Position numbers and translations under genes: made by a program
Notes under the pieces: generated by a model
Told to the model about the DNA's origin: nothing
Databases searched by the model: none
The model's input: only the letters and a program-made list of their open reading frames with translations
From: Fragilariopsis cylindrus CCMP1102
Taxonomy: Eukaryota; Bacillariophyta; Bacillariophyceae; Bacillariales; Bacillariaceae
Assembly (NCBI GenBank): GCA_900095095.1
Contig: FMBT01000296.1
Span: forward strand, 1 to 64,000
DNA length: 64,000 bases
Direction: 5' to 3'
Shown: one piece after another, positions 22,201 through 33,595 of the stretch
Layout: each line of letters opens with the position of its first letter
Position numbering within the stretch: the first letter of the stretch is position 1

Positions 22201-25200
22201 TCCTTTCTGCTATTCTTCTTTTACTTTCTACAGAAGTAAAGATTTGTTTGATGTTACTGACATTGAAGAGGACCTATCATATTTTGAAAAATATGTTGAA
22301 TTGATACCAGATCTTGTTGACACACTCAATGATGACAAAGAAATCACTGTATTTGCTCCTACCAATGATGCATTTAAAAATCTTGGATCTGATGTTGCAC
22401 CAGTTGTTGCATTCAACTTGCTAACTGGTCCAAATACTACCACTACAATGTGGAAGGATCACTTGGAAGATCTGTTGAACTATCATGTCCTTCCTATTGT
22501 TGTGCCTTCCTCAAATATTACTGATCCCATTGATGGCCTCAAAAAATCCACAACTCTTAATAATGAAGAAATTATCTTTACTTTAGGAGAAGCAACAGAT
22601 GAAGAAGATACTGGTATATTTGTTAACACAGATGCAGAAGTTATTGATGCTGATATTGATATTATAAATGGTATTGTCCATGTTATTGACAATGTTCTTC
22701 TTCCACCTTGGGTTAACAAGACCATTTTGGATATTGTCTCTGATGAGAACCCACCAGCTGAGTTACCTGATGATGTAAATGTAGATCTAGTCAAGTTAGA
22801 TGAGACGTTGGAAGAAGTGTTCAAGGAAGCAGGACCAGATGAGTTTGATTTGCCCAATATTTTAGACTCACCTGGTGGCTATACTGTATTTGCACCAACA
22901 TCTGCAGCGTTTCTTAAAGATGCATCTAAGCTTGAGGACTTAAATATTGATCAACTTTCATCTGTTCTCAGCTACCATGTTGTAGAAGGTGTTTACCCTG
23001 AATCAGTCCTAGTAGATGGCTTTACTTTGACTACATTACAAGGAGAGAAGATTAGATTTACAAGCATTACAGATGGCAGTGGAACAACCATGGTCAATGA
23101 TGAAACTATCATTACACCCAACATTCTTGCCAACAATGGTATTGTTCATGTTATTGATGGAGTTTTGATTCCAGATGGGTAAGTAGCTTCTTTGTGCTGC
23201 AATCTAGCAATGTTGTGTACTTCTTTATGTATTATTTTCCTTCCAATGTGTTCATCAATACAGCAGCACACCATGAACTAACTTTGTTGTTCCCTTCTGC
23301 TATTCTTCTTTTACTTTCTACAGAAGTAAAGATTTGTTTGATGTTACTGCTGATGATGAGGACGATGAGGACCTATCATTATTTGATAAATATATTGTAA
23401 TATATCCAGATTTTGTTGACACACTCAATGATGACAAAGAAATCACTGTATTTGCTCCTACCAATGATGCATTTAAAAATCTTGGATCTGATGTTGCACC
23501 AGTTGTTGCATTCAACTTGCTAACTGGTCCAAATACTACCACTACAATGTGGAAGGATCACTTGGAAGATCTGTTGAACTATCACGTCCTTCCTATTGTT
23601 GTGCCTTCCTCAAATATTACTGATCCCATTGATGGCCTCAAGAAATCCACAACTCTTAATAATGAAGAAATTATCTTTACTTTAGGAGAAGCAACAAATG
23701 AAGAAGATACTGGTATATTTGTTAACACAGATGCAGAAGTTATTGATGCTGATATTGATATTATAAATGGTATTGTCCATGTTATTGACAATGTTCTTCT
23801 TCCACCTTGGGTTAACAAGACCATTTTGGATATTGTCTCTGATGAGAACCCACCAGCTGAGTTACCTGATGATGTAAATGTAGATCTAGTCAAGTTGAAT
23901 GAGACGTTGGAAGAAGTGTTCAAGGAAGCAGGACCAAATGAGTTTGATTTGCCCAATATTTTAGACTCACCTGGTGGCTATACTGTATTTGCACCAACAT
24001 CTGCAGCGTTTCTTGAAGATGCATCTAAGCTTAAGGACTTAAATATTGATCAACTTTCATCTGTTCTCAGCTACCATGTTGTAGAAGGTGTTTACCCTGA
24101 ATCAGTCCTAGTAGATGGCTTTACTTTGACTACATTACAAGGAGAGAAGATTAGATTTACAAGCATTACAGATGGCAGTGGAACAACCATGGTCAATGAT
24201 GAAACCATCATTACACCCAACATTCTTGCCAACAATGGTATTGTTCATGTTATTGATGGAGTTTTGATTCCAGATGGGTAAGTAGCTTATTTGTGCAGCA
24301 ATCTAGCAATGTTGTGTACTTCTTTATGTATTATTTTCCTTCCAATGTGTTCATTAATACAGCAGCACACCATGAACTAACTTTGTTGTTCCCTTCTGCT
24401 ATTCTTCTTTTACTTTCTACAGAAGTAAAGATTTGTTTGATGTTACTGCTGATGATGAGGACGATGAGGACCTATCATTATTTGATAAATATATTGTAAT
24501 ATATCCAGATTTTGTTGACACACTCAATGATGACAAAGAAATCACTGTATTTGCTCCTACCAATGATGCATTTAAAAATCTTGGATCTGATGTTGCACCA
24601 GTTGTTGCATTCAACTTGCTAACTGGTCCAAACATTACAACTACAATGTGGAAAGATCACTTGGAAGATCTGTTGAACTATCACGTCCTTCCTATTGTTG
24701 TGCCTTCCTCAAATATTACTGATGGCCTCAAGAAATCCACAACTCTTAATAATGAAGAAATTATCTTTACTTTAGGAGAAGCAACAAATGAAGAAGATAC
24801 TGGTATATTTGTTAACACAGATGCAGAAGTTATTGATGCTGATATTGATATTATAAATGGTATTGTCCATGTTATTGACAATGTTCTTCTTCCACCTTGG
24901 GTTAACAAGACCATTTTGGATATTGTCTCTGATGAGAACCCACCAGCTGAGTTACCTGATGATGTAAATGTAGATCTAGTCAAGTTGAATGAGACGTTGG
25001 AAGAAGTGTTCAAGGAAGCAGGACCAAATGAGTTTGATTTGCCCAATATTTTAGACTCACCTGGTGGCTATACTGTATTTGCACCAACATCTGCAGCGTT
25101 TCTTGAAGATGCATCTAAGCTTAAGGACTTAAATATTGATCAACTTTCATCTGTTCTCAGCTACCATGTTGTAGAAGGTGTTTACCCTGAATCAGTCCTA

Positions 25201-28200
25201 GTAGATGGCTTTACTTTGACTACATTACAAGGAGAGAAGATTAGATTTACAAGCATTACAGATGGCAGTGGAACAACCATGGTCAATGATGAAACCATCA
25301 TTACACCCAACATTCTTGCCAACAATGGTATTGTTCATGTTATTGATGGAGTTTTGATTCCAGATGGGTAAGTAGCTTATTTGTGCAGCAATCTAGCAAT
25401 GTTGTGTACTTCTTTATGTATTATTTTCCTTCCAATGTGTTCATCAATACAGCAGCACACCATGAACTAACTTTGTTGTTCCCTTCTGCTATTCTTCTTT
25501 TACTTTCTACAGAAGTAAAGATTTGTTTGATGTTACTGCTGATGATGAGGACGATGAGGACCTATCATTATTTGATAAATATATTGTAATATATCCAGAT
25601 TTTGTTGACACACTCAATGATGACAAAGAAATCACTGTATTTGCTCCTACCAATGATGCATTTAAAAATCTTGGATCTGATGTTGCACCAGTTGTTGCAT
25701 TCAACTTGCTAACTGGTCCAAACATTACAACTACAATGTGGAAAGATCACTTGGAAGATCTGTTGAACTATCACGTCCTTCCTATTGTTGTGCCTTCCTC
25801 AAATATTACTGATGGCCTCAAGAAATCCACAACTCTTAATAATGAAGAAATTATCTTTACTTTAGGAGAAGCAACAAATGAAGAAGATACTGGTATATTT
25901 GTTAACACAGATGCAGAAGTTATTGATGCTGATATTGATATTATAAATGGTATTGTCCATGTTATTGACAATGTTCTTCTTCCACCTTGGGTTAACAAGA
26001 CCATTTTGGATATTGTCTCTGATGAGAACCCACCAGCTGAGTTACCTGATGATGTAAATGTAGATCTAGTCAAGTTGAATGAGACGTTGGAAGAAGTGTT
26101 CAAGGAAGCAGGACCAAATGAGTTTGATTTGCCCAATATTTTAGACTCACCTGGTGGCTATACTGTATTTGCACCAACATCTGCAGCGTTTCTTGAAGAT
26201 GCATCTAAGCTTAAGGACTTAAATATTGATCAACTTTCATCTGTTCTCAGCTACCATGTTGTAGAAGGTGTTTACCCTGAATCAGTCCTAGTAGATGGCT
26301 TTACTTTGACTACATTACAAGGAGAGAAGATTAGATTTACAAGCATTACAGATGGCAGTGGAACAACCATGGTCAATGATGAAACCATCATTACACCCAA
26401 CATTCTTGCCAACAATGGTATTGTTCATGTTATTGATGGAGTTTTGATTCCAGATGGGTAAGTAGCTTATTTGTGCAGCAATCTAGCAATGTTGTGTACT
26501 TCTTTATGTATTATTTTCCTTCCAATGTGTTCATCAATACAGCAGCACACCATGAACTAACTTTGTTGTTCCCTTCTGCTATTCTTCTTTTACTTTCTAC
26601 AGAAGTAAAGATTTGTTTGATGTTACTGCTGATGATGAGGACGATGAGGACCTATCATTATTTGATAAATATATTGTAATATATCCAGATTTTGTTGACA
26701 CACTCAATGATGACAAAGAAATCACTGTATTTGCTCCTACCAATGATGCATTTAAAAATCTTGGATCTGATGTTGCACCAGTTGTTGCATTCAACTTGCT
26801 AACTGGTCCAAACATTACAACTACAATGTGGAAAGATCACTTGGAAGATCTGTTGAACTATCACGTCCTTCCTATTGTTGTGCCTTCCTCAAATATTACT
26901 GATGGCCTCAAGAAATCCACAACTCTTAATAATGAAGAAATTATCTTTACTTTAGGAGAAGCAACAAATGAAGAAGATACTGGTATATTTGTTAACACAG
27001 ATGCAGAAGTTATTGATGCTGATATTGATATTATAAATGGTATTGTCCATGTTATTGACAATGTTCTTCTTCCACCTTGGGTTAACAAGACCATTTTGGA
27101 TATTGTCTCTGATGAGAACCCACCAGCTGAGTTACCTGATGATGTAAATGTAGATCTAGTCAAGTTGAATGAGACGTTGGAAGAAGTGTTCAAGGAAGCA
27201 GGACCAAATGAGTTTGATTTGCCCAATATTTTAGACTCACCTGGTGGCTATACTGTATTTGCACCAACATCTGCAGCGTTTCTTGAAGATGCATCTAAGC
27301 TTAAGGACTTAAATATTGATCAACTTTCATCTGTTCTCAGCTACCATGTTGTAGAAGGTGTTTACCCTGAATCAGTCCTAGTAGATGGCTTTACTTTGAC
27401 TACATTACAAGGAGAGAAGATTAGATTTACAAGCATTACAGATGGCAGTGGAACAACCATGGTCAATGATGAAACCATCATTACACCCAACATTCTTGCC
27501 AACAATGGTATTGTTCATGTTATTGATGGAGTTTTGATTCCAGATGGGTAAGTAGCTTATTTGTGCAGCAATCTAGCAATGTTGTGTACTTCTTTATGTA
27601 TTATTTTCCTTCCAATGTGTTCATCAATACAGCAGCACACCATGAACTAACTTTGTTGTTCCCTTCTGCTATTCTTCTTTTACTTTCTACAGAAGTAAAG
27701 ATTTGTTTGATGTTACTGCTGATGATGAGGACGATGAGGACCTATCATTATTTGATAAATATATTGTAATATATCCAGATTTTGTTGACACACTCAATGA
27801 TGACAAAGAAATCACTGTATTTGCTCCTACCAATGATGCATTTAAAAATCTTGGATCTGATGTTGCACCAGTTGTTGCATTCAACTTGCTAACTGGTCCA
27901 AACATTACAACTACAATGTGGAAAGATCACTTGGAAGATCTGTTGAACTATCACGTCCTTCCTATTGTTGTGCCTTCCTCAAATATTACTGATCCCATTG
28001 ATGGCCTCAAAAAATCCACAACTCTTAATAATGAAGAAATTATCTTTACTTTAGGAGAAGCAACAAATGAAGAAGATACTGGTATATTTGTTAACACAGA
28101 TGCAGAAGTTATTGATGCTGATATTGATATTATAAATGGTATTGTCCATGTTATTGACAATGTTCTTCTTCCACCTTGGGTTAACAAGACCATTTTGGAT

Positions 28201-30961
28201 ATTGTCTCTGATGAGAACCCACCAGCTGAGTTACCTGATGATGTAAATGTAGATCTAGTCAAGTTGAATGAGACGTTGGAAGAAGTGTTCAAGGAAGCAG
28301 GACCAAATGAGTTTGATTTGCCCAATATTTTAGACTCACCTGGTGGCTATACTGTATTTGCACCAACATCTGCAGCGTTTCTTGAAGATGCATCTAAGCT
28401 TAAGGACTTAAATATTGATCAACTTTCATCTGTTCTCAGCTACCATGTTGTAGAAGGTGTTTACCCTGAATCAGTCCTAGTAGATGGCTTTACTTTGACT
28501 ACATTACAAGGAGAGAAGATTAGATTCACAAGCATTACAGATGGCAGTGGAACAACCATGGTCAATGATGAAACCATCATTACACCCAACATTCTTGCCA
28601 ACAATGGTATTGTTCATGTTATTGATGGAGTTTTGATTCCAGATGGGTAAGTAGCTTATTTGTGCAGCAATCTAGCAATGTTGTGTACTTCTTCATGTAC
28701 TTTTTGTTCTGATTCCCGTGGTTCAAGTCCATTGAGCACCTGCACAACATACATGAATTAATCTTTCCTTTTCCCTTACTTTATATGTTTGATTTTTGTT
28801 TACTTTCAGTCTACCGAGCTTGCATCCAAGTGCACTACCGAGTGTCGTTCCGAGTACTTTTCCCACCTCCGTTCCTACCCTTGACCCGAGCGGCGTACCA
28901 AGTTCAGTTCCTAGTCCCCAACCTAGTGTTGATCCGAGTGGTGCCCCGAGTTCTGTCCCTAGTTTGGAGGCCAGTACTAGTCCAAGTTCCATTCCAAGTT
29001 CCATTCCGAGTTCCATTCCAAGTGGAGAGCCAAGTAATCTTCCCAGCCTGGAGTCGAGCGGCGTACCAAGTGTAGTTCCAAGTGTTGCTCCCAGTTCTGA
29101 TCCAAGCGGTCTTCCAAGTGTAGGTCCTAGTTCTGAACCGAGTGCTATCCCCAGTTCTGTTCCAAGCCTTGACCCAAGCGCAGGTCCTAGTCTTTCACCG
29201 AGTAGCTTACCCAGTTTGGAACCAAGGTCATCGCCGAGTGCTGCACCCAGTTCCATCCCAAGTCTCGTTCCGAGCGCTGCCCCTATCATATCCTCCAGTT
29301 CGGTTCCAAGTTTGGATCCAAGCGGTATTCCAAGTGTAGGTCCTAGTTCTGAACCGAGTGCTATCCCAAGTTCTGTTCCAAGCCTTGACCCAAGCGCAGG
29401 TCCTAGCCTTGACCCAAGTGTAGGTCCTAGTCTTTCACCGAGTAGCTTACCCAGTTTGGAACCAAGTTCATCGCCGAGTGCTGCACCCAGTTCCATTCCA
29501 AGTCTCGATCCGAGCGCTGCCCCTATCATATCCTCCAGTTCGCTTCCTAGTTTGGATCCAAGCGGTCTTCCAAGTGTAGGTCCTAGTTCTGAACCGAGTG
29601 CTATCCCCAGTTCTATTCCAAGCCTTGACCCAAGCGCAGGTCCTAGTCTTTCACCGAGTAGCTTACCCAGTTTGGAACCAAGTTCATCGCCGAGTGCTGC
29701 ACTCGGTCTTTCGTGTGGATACGCATGTGAATTCTGCGATTTTGAAGCTGTGCGACCCCTAGTCGTAACCGTTACTGCTGTTCCGACCGCACCAAATGCA
29801 TGCTCAATTGCATTAGATACAGCAACCACAACTGGAACAGCAGGAGATACAACAGCATGCTCAAACACGATCAATCCGGGATCAACGTCAACGTCGACCA
29901 CAACGTCAACCACAGGTACGGCGGCATCAAGCTCAAATGGGACCATGGTAGGAACTGCAACATCAACAGGACTTACATTAGCGACATCGTGCGCAGTAGC
30001 TACTGGGTTGGGGACAGGGTCAATTAGTGCTACAACAGATGCGACTGCAACATCTACCGCAACTGCATCTGCATTAAATCCAGATTCAATTTCATTAGCT
30101 TCCGCGTTCTCGCCTAAGGGAAAAAAGGCAGCAGCAACGACAACGGCAACAGGTTTAAAATCAGCAACTGCAACTGCTATTTCGTCAGCAACAGCGACCT
30201 CAACAGCGACCACATCTAATAAACCAAACGAGTCATCGATCTCCATATCGACTGCAATTGGAACAGAAAAGGTGGAATCAACATCGACTGCAACTTCAGA
30301 AACAATAGCAGAAGCTACTTCGATATCTGAGTCAAAGAATTTAGAACTACCAGCCCTCGCTATAACAGCCGCAACTTCGACGGCAAATGGGGTAATATCA
30401 GCAACTGCAATTTCAGACACAAACGCAGAATCAACTGGATCAGCAGCAGCAACAGCAACCACAACAAGAACTGGTGGGAATACGGCTGCTTTAGCGACCA
30501 CTGATGCTACAGCGACCGCGTCAGGATCCTTAGTTACTGCCGCAACATCTACCGTAACTATATCGACTTCCGCATTCCTCGGTGGTCGTTCTATAGCAAC
30601 TGCAACATCGTTGGCAAATGAATCATCGTCATCAACTGGAATAGCAACAGCAACAGTAACAGCACCATTTGCAGTAGCAAGAGCAACAGCAACAGCAACA
30701 GCATCAGCAACACCAACCGTATTCGCAACCGCAAAGGCAACTGCAACTACAACTGGAACAAATGGAGGGTGTGCAATAGCGACCGCCACAGTGACTGCAA
30801 CGGATACTGCTGAGGCTTGCGCAACTGCAGTCGTAAACTTGAAGGAAAATACAATCTGTACATCGGTAGCTGAACCAATTGTAGTAAATTGTAGATATAA
30901 TGAAGAAAATGATGGCGATTGCGACGACTATATTGATGCTCATTGTGTGAAAATGTCATAA
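19291..30961 (+). CDS. Giant membrane-anchored fasciclin (FAS1) adhesin, 9 exons
   Basis: Predicted exons: 19291-21116, 21222-22097, 22234-23178, 23324-24277, 24423-25367, 25513-26457, 26603-27547, 27693-28646 and 28810-30961. All introns are GT-AG (GTAAGT donors, TTTCTACAG-type acceptors) in phase 2, and the joined frame is 3,513 aa. Residues 1-70 are an acidic cytosolic tail. A signal anchor (LVLLSLLLTSVVVGSGC) follows at about 75-93, then acidic and lysine runs, then three related domains of about 110 aa (about 253, 388 and 502 onward). Exons 2-8 each encode two FAS1 domains with the H1 motif TVFAPTNxAF, a YHV motif and the H2 motif NGIVHVIDxVLxP, giving 14 in total. Exon 9 adds PSxxPS repeats, a cysteine-bearing join, a Thr/Ala/Ser-rich region of about 370 aa and a Cys-rich C-terminus. 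FAS1 proteins mediate cell adhesion, so an extracellular adhesin or matrix role is inferred. An in-frame stop lies upstream of this ATG. Confidence 0.88.
20047..21116 (+). other. Three related ~110-aa domains in FAS1 exon 1
   Basis: Three copies start near 20085, 20450 and 20805. Each begins with a [DK]LxxxxxRxTKxxLxxxG helix segment, then KVxI, a DC/NC pair with a IY/VY strand, then a [KV]xCYxYxIxI strand. They end with a helix and a FxVIIxP strand. The alternation of strands and helices and two conserved cysteines suggest a small alpha/beta fold. I do not recognise it. It sits between the membrane anchor and the FAS1 array, so it would be the membrane-proximal part of the ectodomain. Confidence 0.6.
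22234..28646 (+). repeat. Tandem array of FAS1 exon-intron units, about 1,090 bp
   Basis: Exon starts at 23324, 24423, 25513, 26603 and 27693 are spaced 1,099, 1,090, 1,090 and 1,090 bp. Exons and the 145-bp introns are nearly identical in the last five units. The unit at 22234 is more diverged and the one at 21222 most diverged. Units at 22234, 23324 and 27693 carry a 9-bp insertion encoding DPI that is absent from the three middle units. All exons are multiples of three in symmetric phase 2-2, so loss or gain of a unit keeps the frame. Confidence 0.93.
28811..29710 (+). repeat. PSxxPS-coding minisatellite
   Basis: The exon encodes a near-continuous PSxxPSxxP tract of about 300 residues, built on a 12-nt period. 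Higher-order copies are visible: AGTGTAGGTCCTAGTTCTGA recurs at 29117, 29333 and 29573, spaced 216 and 240 bp. The middle copy has one extra 24-bp unit (LDPSVGPS). Such tracts in stramenopile surface proteins are thought to be glycosylated stalks. Confidence 0.9.
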
Positions 30962-33595
30962 CTATTATCACACTCACTTGAAGAAAAAAGAAAAAAATGG
31001 TAAAATACATATGTATATATATAATTGATTCTATATTTTGGTTAGAAAGAGAAATCAATTAAAATTTAAATGAAGAACAACAATTTAAATTATATATAGC
31101 AAAAATTATAAGGTAAATATTATTACAGTATGATTTAATATAGTAAAGAGAAAATATTATTATTAAGACTGAGTATACTGTACTATGGAACGTATCGTAT
31201 TCATTGGTAGAGAGTCGTGCTAGCTCCTGTTGTCCAGTCGTTCCTATCTTATTCAAGTCGTATTGTTTAGTCTAGTCTAGTCTAGTCTAGTCTAGTTTAG
31301 TTTAGTTTAGTTTAGTTCAGTTCAGTTCAGTTCAGTTCAGTTTAGTTTAGTTTAGTTCAGTATAGGTTGCGATGCATATGCATGCATGGTGCATATGCTG
31401 GTGACGTTGTGATAAGCTTCCGTCCAGCATGATATAATAATGCAATTATTTCGTTTCGTGCACCAAAAAGAGTATAGTACTTGAAGTATATGTATCCGAA
31501 TCGAATGAATCGATCGTCACTCAGTATATCGGTCACTGTGTATTCTACTTTAGTTGATGGAAATAAGTAATTTTTTGATCTTGATTGCCGTCGTTGCCGT
31601 TGCATGATCGATGTCAATGATGTTTGTTTTCGCTACAATGCGTTTTCTCTTATTTTGACAAGTGCATAAGTACTATCTTATATTCATTTTCCTTCATTGA
31701 TAACACACCCATAACGCCTCGTCGCATTATATACTACACCCACCCACACAATCGGAGAAAAACAATAGTCAATAATAAATTAATCTGCGTTACAGTACTA
31801 CCTACTATTATAGTAGTAGAGCTGCGATAAGCAATCCTTTACTTTTACAATATATTTTTATTAGGTAGAAATATGACATGTAATAAGTCGTACTGTACAG
31901 TAAAACAAGAATCCTTGTTTTCTCTCTCTCTTCTTACTTTTCTCTACTAAACCGAATAGCAGGTGAAGCAGCAATAAAGAGAGTCAATAATTGGAAAGAA
32001 AGTCTTGTGTTTCATAAGAAAAACAAGGAGTGAAGACTATTACATTGCAGTAACGTCAGCTTGACTCGTGGGCAACGCTGGACAATTTGCCTAGTGTATT
32101 GATATTTTGAATATTTTCACAGTGTATTTACTAGTAGTAAAAATTTAAAATATTTTCAGATTTTCACTGTGTATTTACTACGTAGGTATTAACTTGTACA
32201 GTATCCCATGCCATAAAACACGAACGATGGTTATGATACAGCCTAAAATGAAAAGGGGATCAAAAGGAGAGAATCCTGTTTCGTCGCAGCAACAACAACA
32301 ACAACAACAACAACAGAAGCAGAAGCAGAAGCAATTGAATTTCTACCTGAATTGGAATGAATTAGAATATTCCAAGTACAGTATCCCATGCCATGAAACA
32401 CGAACGATGCATGGTTACAGCCTAAAATGAAAAGTGACCGAAAAGGAGAACCATGTTTCGTCGTCGTCGCAGCAACAAACAACAACAACAACAACAATAG
32501 AAGCAGAAGCAGAAGCAGAAGCAGAAGCAGACGAAGAAGAAACAATAATTATTGTGAAGAAGGATTATAGACCTTTTGTAAAAAAAAGGTCCTATTATGG
32601 GAAAGGATAATATTCTTGAATGTGTCGTGTTATATAATCATATATAAACTAATACAGTCGGATTAGAAGCTCAGCACCATCAGTCGGATGTTGGTGTGTC
32701 GGTGGATGGTATGTCCGTGCTTTATTGCTAGTAAAGCAAATACTGTAGAGATGAATTTAATTTGATCGATACGATACGATACGATACGATACGATGATTG
32801 TAAGTAAAAGGGTGATCTTTATTAGATGAGACAGGTGTGTACTGTACCAATAAAGGATGATGTCTGGCATATCGGATTAAGTTTATGGGCAAAAAATATC
32901 AAAGGCAACTGAACTGCTCAGATGCGGTGGAACTCAAAAATGAATAATTAGTTTGGAATTGCATGCTGTTTTTTTAAAATCGACATTTACATTTAATTTA
33001 ATCCAATTGAAACAATGTAACGTGACACGACGACTAACTTATGATTTTCGATAACAGTTTACTACCTAAAAAGAATCAGAGTAAGATTTCGCTTAAGAAT
33101 CAGATTAGAACGAAACAAAATATTTAAAAAACACTTGCAATGGTCATGGAAAAAAAAAGAAGAAGATGAACTATTTAGACATGTATGTAATGTAATAATG
33201 GGTATTTACTTTATTTTGTTTTGTTTTGGTTTTGTTTTGTTTTGTTTTGTTTTGATTTGTTTTGATTTTTTTTTTTTGTATTTTTTTTGTTTTGTTTTAT
33301 AGTGCCTTTTTTATTTTTTTATTATACTGTACCCATACTATGATTTCGTTCATTCGTTCGTTCATTCATTCATTCATTTCAAAGGTTGATTCGATTCGAT
33401 TCAACTTCGTCTTTACATATTATACTATTTTCATATTCATATTCACATTCATTATTCACATTCATCATTATCAACGTACAGTATTAGATATGTACGTACT
33501 GTACGTCGACGTCTACGTTCGTCCATTCATCGGATACTATACAACCTAGTACTGTATTTCCTCTCATGTACTGATTATTTATTATCATTATATTA
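30962..33595. other. Gene-poor region with microsatellites
   Basis: Holds a TAGTC/TAGTT/CAGTT pentamer array (about 31265-31358), (GATAC)n (about 32767-32795), (TTTTG)n (about 33214-33262), (TTCA)n near 33345-33380 and the duplication at 32196-32545. Frames are short and repeat-derived. Confidence 0.5.
32196..32545. repeat. Tandem duplication, 180-bp unit with (CAA)n core
   Basis: GTACAGTATCCCATGCCAT begins at 32196 and 32376. Each copy continues with AACACGAACGATG, ACAGCCTAAAATGAAAAG, a GTTTCGTCG box, a (CAA)n run and a (GAAGCA)n run. The Gln-rich frame in the first copy is repeat-driven. Confidence 0.8.

Noticed and set aside
23194-27769. Recurring 68-codon frames over each FAS1 intron, and 121-124-codon antisense frames in each FAS1 exon
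   Set aside because: They repeat only because the unit is repeated. The plus-strand ones cross splice sites, and the antisense ones mirror coding exons.
28700-28740. GGTTCAAGTCC resembling a tRNA T-arm
   Set aside because: No matching acceptor stem, D-arm or anticodon arm lies around it. It is inside the last FAS1 intron.
28723-30789. 688-codon open frame antisense to FAS1 exon 9
   Set aside because: It is the mirror of the PSxxPS and Thr/Ala repeats, giving LGSELG and AVAVA repeats. The spliced sense frame explains the region, and an unbroken antisense frame follows from the repeat codon pattern.
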